A stretch of 6,886 nucleotides of DNA from Clostridia bacterium DTU080 (lineage in GTDB: Bacteria > Bacillota > Limnochordia > DTU080), in contig LFTP01000253.1 of assembly GCA_001513395.1 (NCBI GenBank), positions 1 to 6,886 on the forward strand. The letters run 5' to 3'. Positions 5,703-6,886 of the stretch are shown in pieces. The position numbers were made by a program, and so were the translations under genes. Each line of letters starts with the position of its first letter. The first letter of the stretch is position 1. The notes beneath the pieces are model-generated. The model was not told where the DNA came from. It was given only the letters and a program-made list of their open reading frames with translations, and searched no databases.

Positions 5703-6782
5703 GTGAAAACAATGGAGAACCCAAAAAGGCGGAAAATCTGGCGGCGAACTCTGATCCTGCTGGGGCTGGTGATTGTGCTTTTGGCTGGCCTTTCCCTCCT
5801 GGGCACCAAGTTTATCTACGACAGCCAATTTGGCCGCTTTGAGCCGCCCGATCCGTCCCTCACCTCTGCCCTCCACTACCAGGACCTTGAATCTGGGTAT
5901 CCCCGGGAGTTGGTAAGTTTCTACTCAGGCAAGAACAAGCTCCAGGGCTATTTATACCCTAAAAAAGGTAGCCTAGGACTGGTGGTGGTTGTCCACGGCT
6001 TAGGGGGAGGTGCAGATAGCTATCTGCCGCAGATTAAGTATTTTTTAGATCAGGGCTGGAGCGTATTTGCCTATGATGCCACCGGTTCTTACAACAGTGA
6101 AGGCGAAGGTACCAGGGGCTTTCCCCAAGCTTTAGTAGATTTAGATGCTGCCCTTAGTTTTATAAAGAGCCGGAAGGATCTAAACAACCTGCCGCTCTTG
6201 GTCTTTGGCCACAGTTGGGGAGGCTATGCCGCGGCCAACATCCTCCACTTTGATCATGAGCTGGCTGGGGTGGTTTCTATCTCCGCTCCCAACTCCGCCC
6301 TGGAAATGATTTTGGAGCAGGGCAGCCACATGCTGGGGCCGGTAATCTATGCCCAGCGCCCCTTCCTCTGGTTCTATCAATGGCTTTTATACGGCAAAAC
6401 AGCCTCCTTGACTGCGGTGGAGGCTCTAAATAAGACTAGTGTACCTGTTCTCATCGTCCACGGTACGGCTGATACGGTGGTGGACTATTACGGCAGCGCG
6501 ATCATCAATAAAAGAATGGAGATCACCAACCCCAAGGTACGGTTCCTAGCTTTAGAAGAAGAAGGACAGAACGACCACAATAACATCTTCCGCTCCAAAG
6601 AAGCACTGGCTTATATCACCCCCCTCAATCAAGAGTACAGAGCCGTCTTTGACCAGTATGAAGGGAAGGTTCCAGAAGAGGTGAGGAGAGAGTTTTATGC
6701 CAGAGTGGATCGAAGGCTCGCCAACGACATCAACCGAGGGCTCATGGATGAGATCCACAGTTTTTTCCTCAGCTGTTTGTAA
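5703..6782 (+). CDS. Membrane-anchored alpha/beta hydrolase
   Basis: 359 residues from GTG 5703. A basic N-terminus (PKRRKIWRR) and one hydrophobic span (about 17-35) without a clear cleavage site suggest a signal anchor with the catalytic domain outside the cytoplasm. The alpha/beta-hydrolase core shows the oxyanion-hole HGLGGG (98-103), nucleophile elbow GHSWGG (169-174, Ser171), the acid in HGTADTVVDY (Asp257) and the histidine in NDHNN (His292), so the Ser-Asp-His triad is complete. A charged helical tail (about 310-359, ending DEIHSFFLSCL) is of a kind I associate with Bacillota members of this family. AGGAG (5689-5693) lies 9 nt before GTG 5703. An in-frame GTG at 5655 (375 residues, AAGGAAG upstream) is a real alternative, and ATG 5712 is too far from the Shine-Dalgarno. 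The substrate is unknown: esterase, lipase-like or peptidase activity all fit. It is divergent from the ROK operon and may share its operator. Confidence 0.88.
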   Translation: MKTMENPKRRKIWRRTLILLGLVIVLLAGLSLLGTKFIYDSQFGRFEPPDPSLTSALHYQDLESGYPRELVSFYSGKNKLQGYLYPKKGSLGLVVVVHGLGGGADSYLPQIKYFLDQGWSVFAYDATGSYNSEGEGTRGFPQALVDLDAALSFIKSRKDLNNLPLLVFGHSWGGYAAANILHFDHELAGVVSISAPNSALEMILEQGSHMLGPVIYAQRPFLWFYQWLLYGKTASLTAVEALNKTSVPVLIVHGTADTVVDYYGSAIINKRMEITNPKVRFLALEEEGQNDHNNIFRSKEALAYITPLNQEYRAVFDQYEGKVPEEVRREFYARVDRRLANDINRGLMDEIHSFFLSCL

Positions 6783-6807
6783 AGACGACAATAAGAACTA
6801 GCCTGCA

Positions 6808-6831
6808 AGACCACGGAAAACTCCGTGGTCT
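6808..6831. terminator. Perfect 10-bp hairpin downstream of the hydrolase gene
   Basis: AGACCACGGA, loop AAAC, TCCGTGGTCT: a perfect 10-bp stem starting 25 nt after the hydrolase stop. Neither strand carries a U-run directly after the stem, so it is not a textbook intrinsic terminator. It may act as an mRNA 3' protector, or together with the next hairpin. Confidence 0.45.
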
Positions 6832-6844
6832 CAGACTGTCGAAA

Positions 6845-6883
6845 AACCCCTGCGTTTTCCATGGTTTATGGATCGCGGGGGTT
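6845..6883. terminator. Likely bidirectional Rho-independent terminator at window edge
   Basis: An outer stem AACCCCTGCG (6845-6854) pairs with CGCGGGGGTT (6874-6883) with one G-U pair. An inner TCCAT/ATGGA stem (6858-6862 with 6868-6872) extends it. On the minus strand the stem is followed by GGGGTTTTTC, a good U-run for stopping a gene entering from beyond 6886. On the plus strand TTCTT follows and the window ends, so the U-run for the hydrolase transcript can only be partly seen. Confidence 0.6.
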
Positions 6884-6886
6884 CTT

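Noticed and set aside
5568..5876. 102-codon minus-strand frame covering the divergent region
   Set aside because: It overlaps the hydrolase N-terminus antisense, is low in complexity with no domain, and would end inside the promoter region.
1..6886. CRISPR arrays, tRNA or rRNA genes, transposase genes, cre-type catabolite sites
   Set aside because: No spaced direct repeats, cloverleaf-like segments or transposase motifs were seen. I found no good match to the cre consensus by eye in the intergenic regions.

Overview
The window holds most of a CUT2-type (ribose/galactose family) carbohydrate ABC importer operon on the minus strand. It is led by a ROK-family regulator, and one divergent gene on the plus strand encodes a membrane-anchored alpha/beta hydrolase. 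Moderate GC, strong AAAGGAGG-type ribosome binding sites, GTG/TTG starts and a hydrolase C-terminus of a kind I associate with Bacillota all point to a Bacillota (Clostridia/Limnochordia-like) genome. The solute-binding protein has a plain signal peptide without a lipobox cysteine. That is unusual for a single-membrane Gram-positive and leaves a diderm Bacillota or another diderm lineage open. The taxonomic call is inference only.

Layout in minus-strand transcription order: ROK regulator (5506 to 4283), an 85-nt gap with two strong Shine-Dalgarno sequences, sugar-binding protein (4197 to 3157), a 53-nt gap with a perfect GNRA-capped hairpin, two-domain ATPase (TTG start at 3103, stop at 1592), permease 1 (1592 to 609) and permease 2 (612 to the window edge, truncated). 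The last three genes overlap by 1 nt (TAATG) and 4 nt (ATGA), so they are almost certainly one translationally coupled unit. On the plus strand the hydrolase runs from about 5703 to 6782 and is followed by two hairpins, the second a likely bidirectional terminator at the window edge.

How it works together: the binding protein captures a sugar or sugar-like solute outside the membrane. Two different RbsC-like permeases probably form a heteromeric channel, and the RbsA-like double ATPase powers uptake. The gene order (binding protein, ATPase, two permeases) matches systems such as ytfQRT-yjfF of E. coli, but the substrate cannot be read from the sequence. The ROK protein carries a DNA-binding HTH and a sugar-kinase-fold sensor domain, and probably represses its own operon. 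A perfect 8-bp inverted repeat with a 3-bp centre lies 17 nt upstream of its start, over candidate promoters for both directions, and is the best operator candidate. No catabolic enzymes for the imported sugar are in the window. Nothing here amounts to a clearly new system. The points worth a second look are the zinc-site loss in the ROK protein, the intercistronic hairpin, the orphan Shine-Dalgarno and the possible co-regulation of the outward-facing hydrolase.
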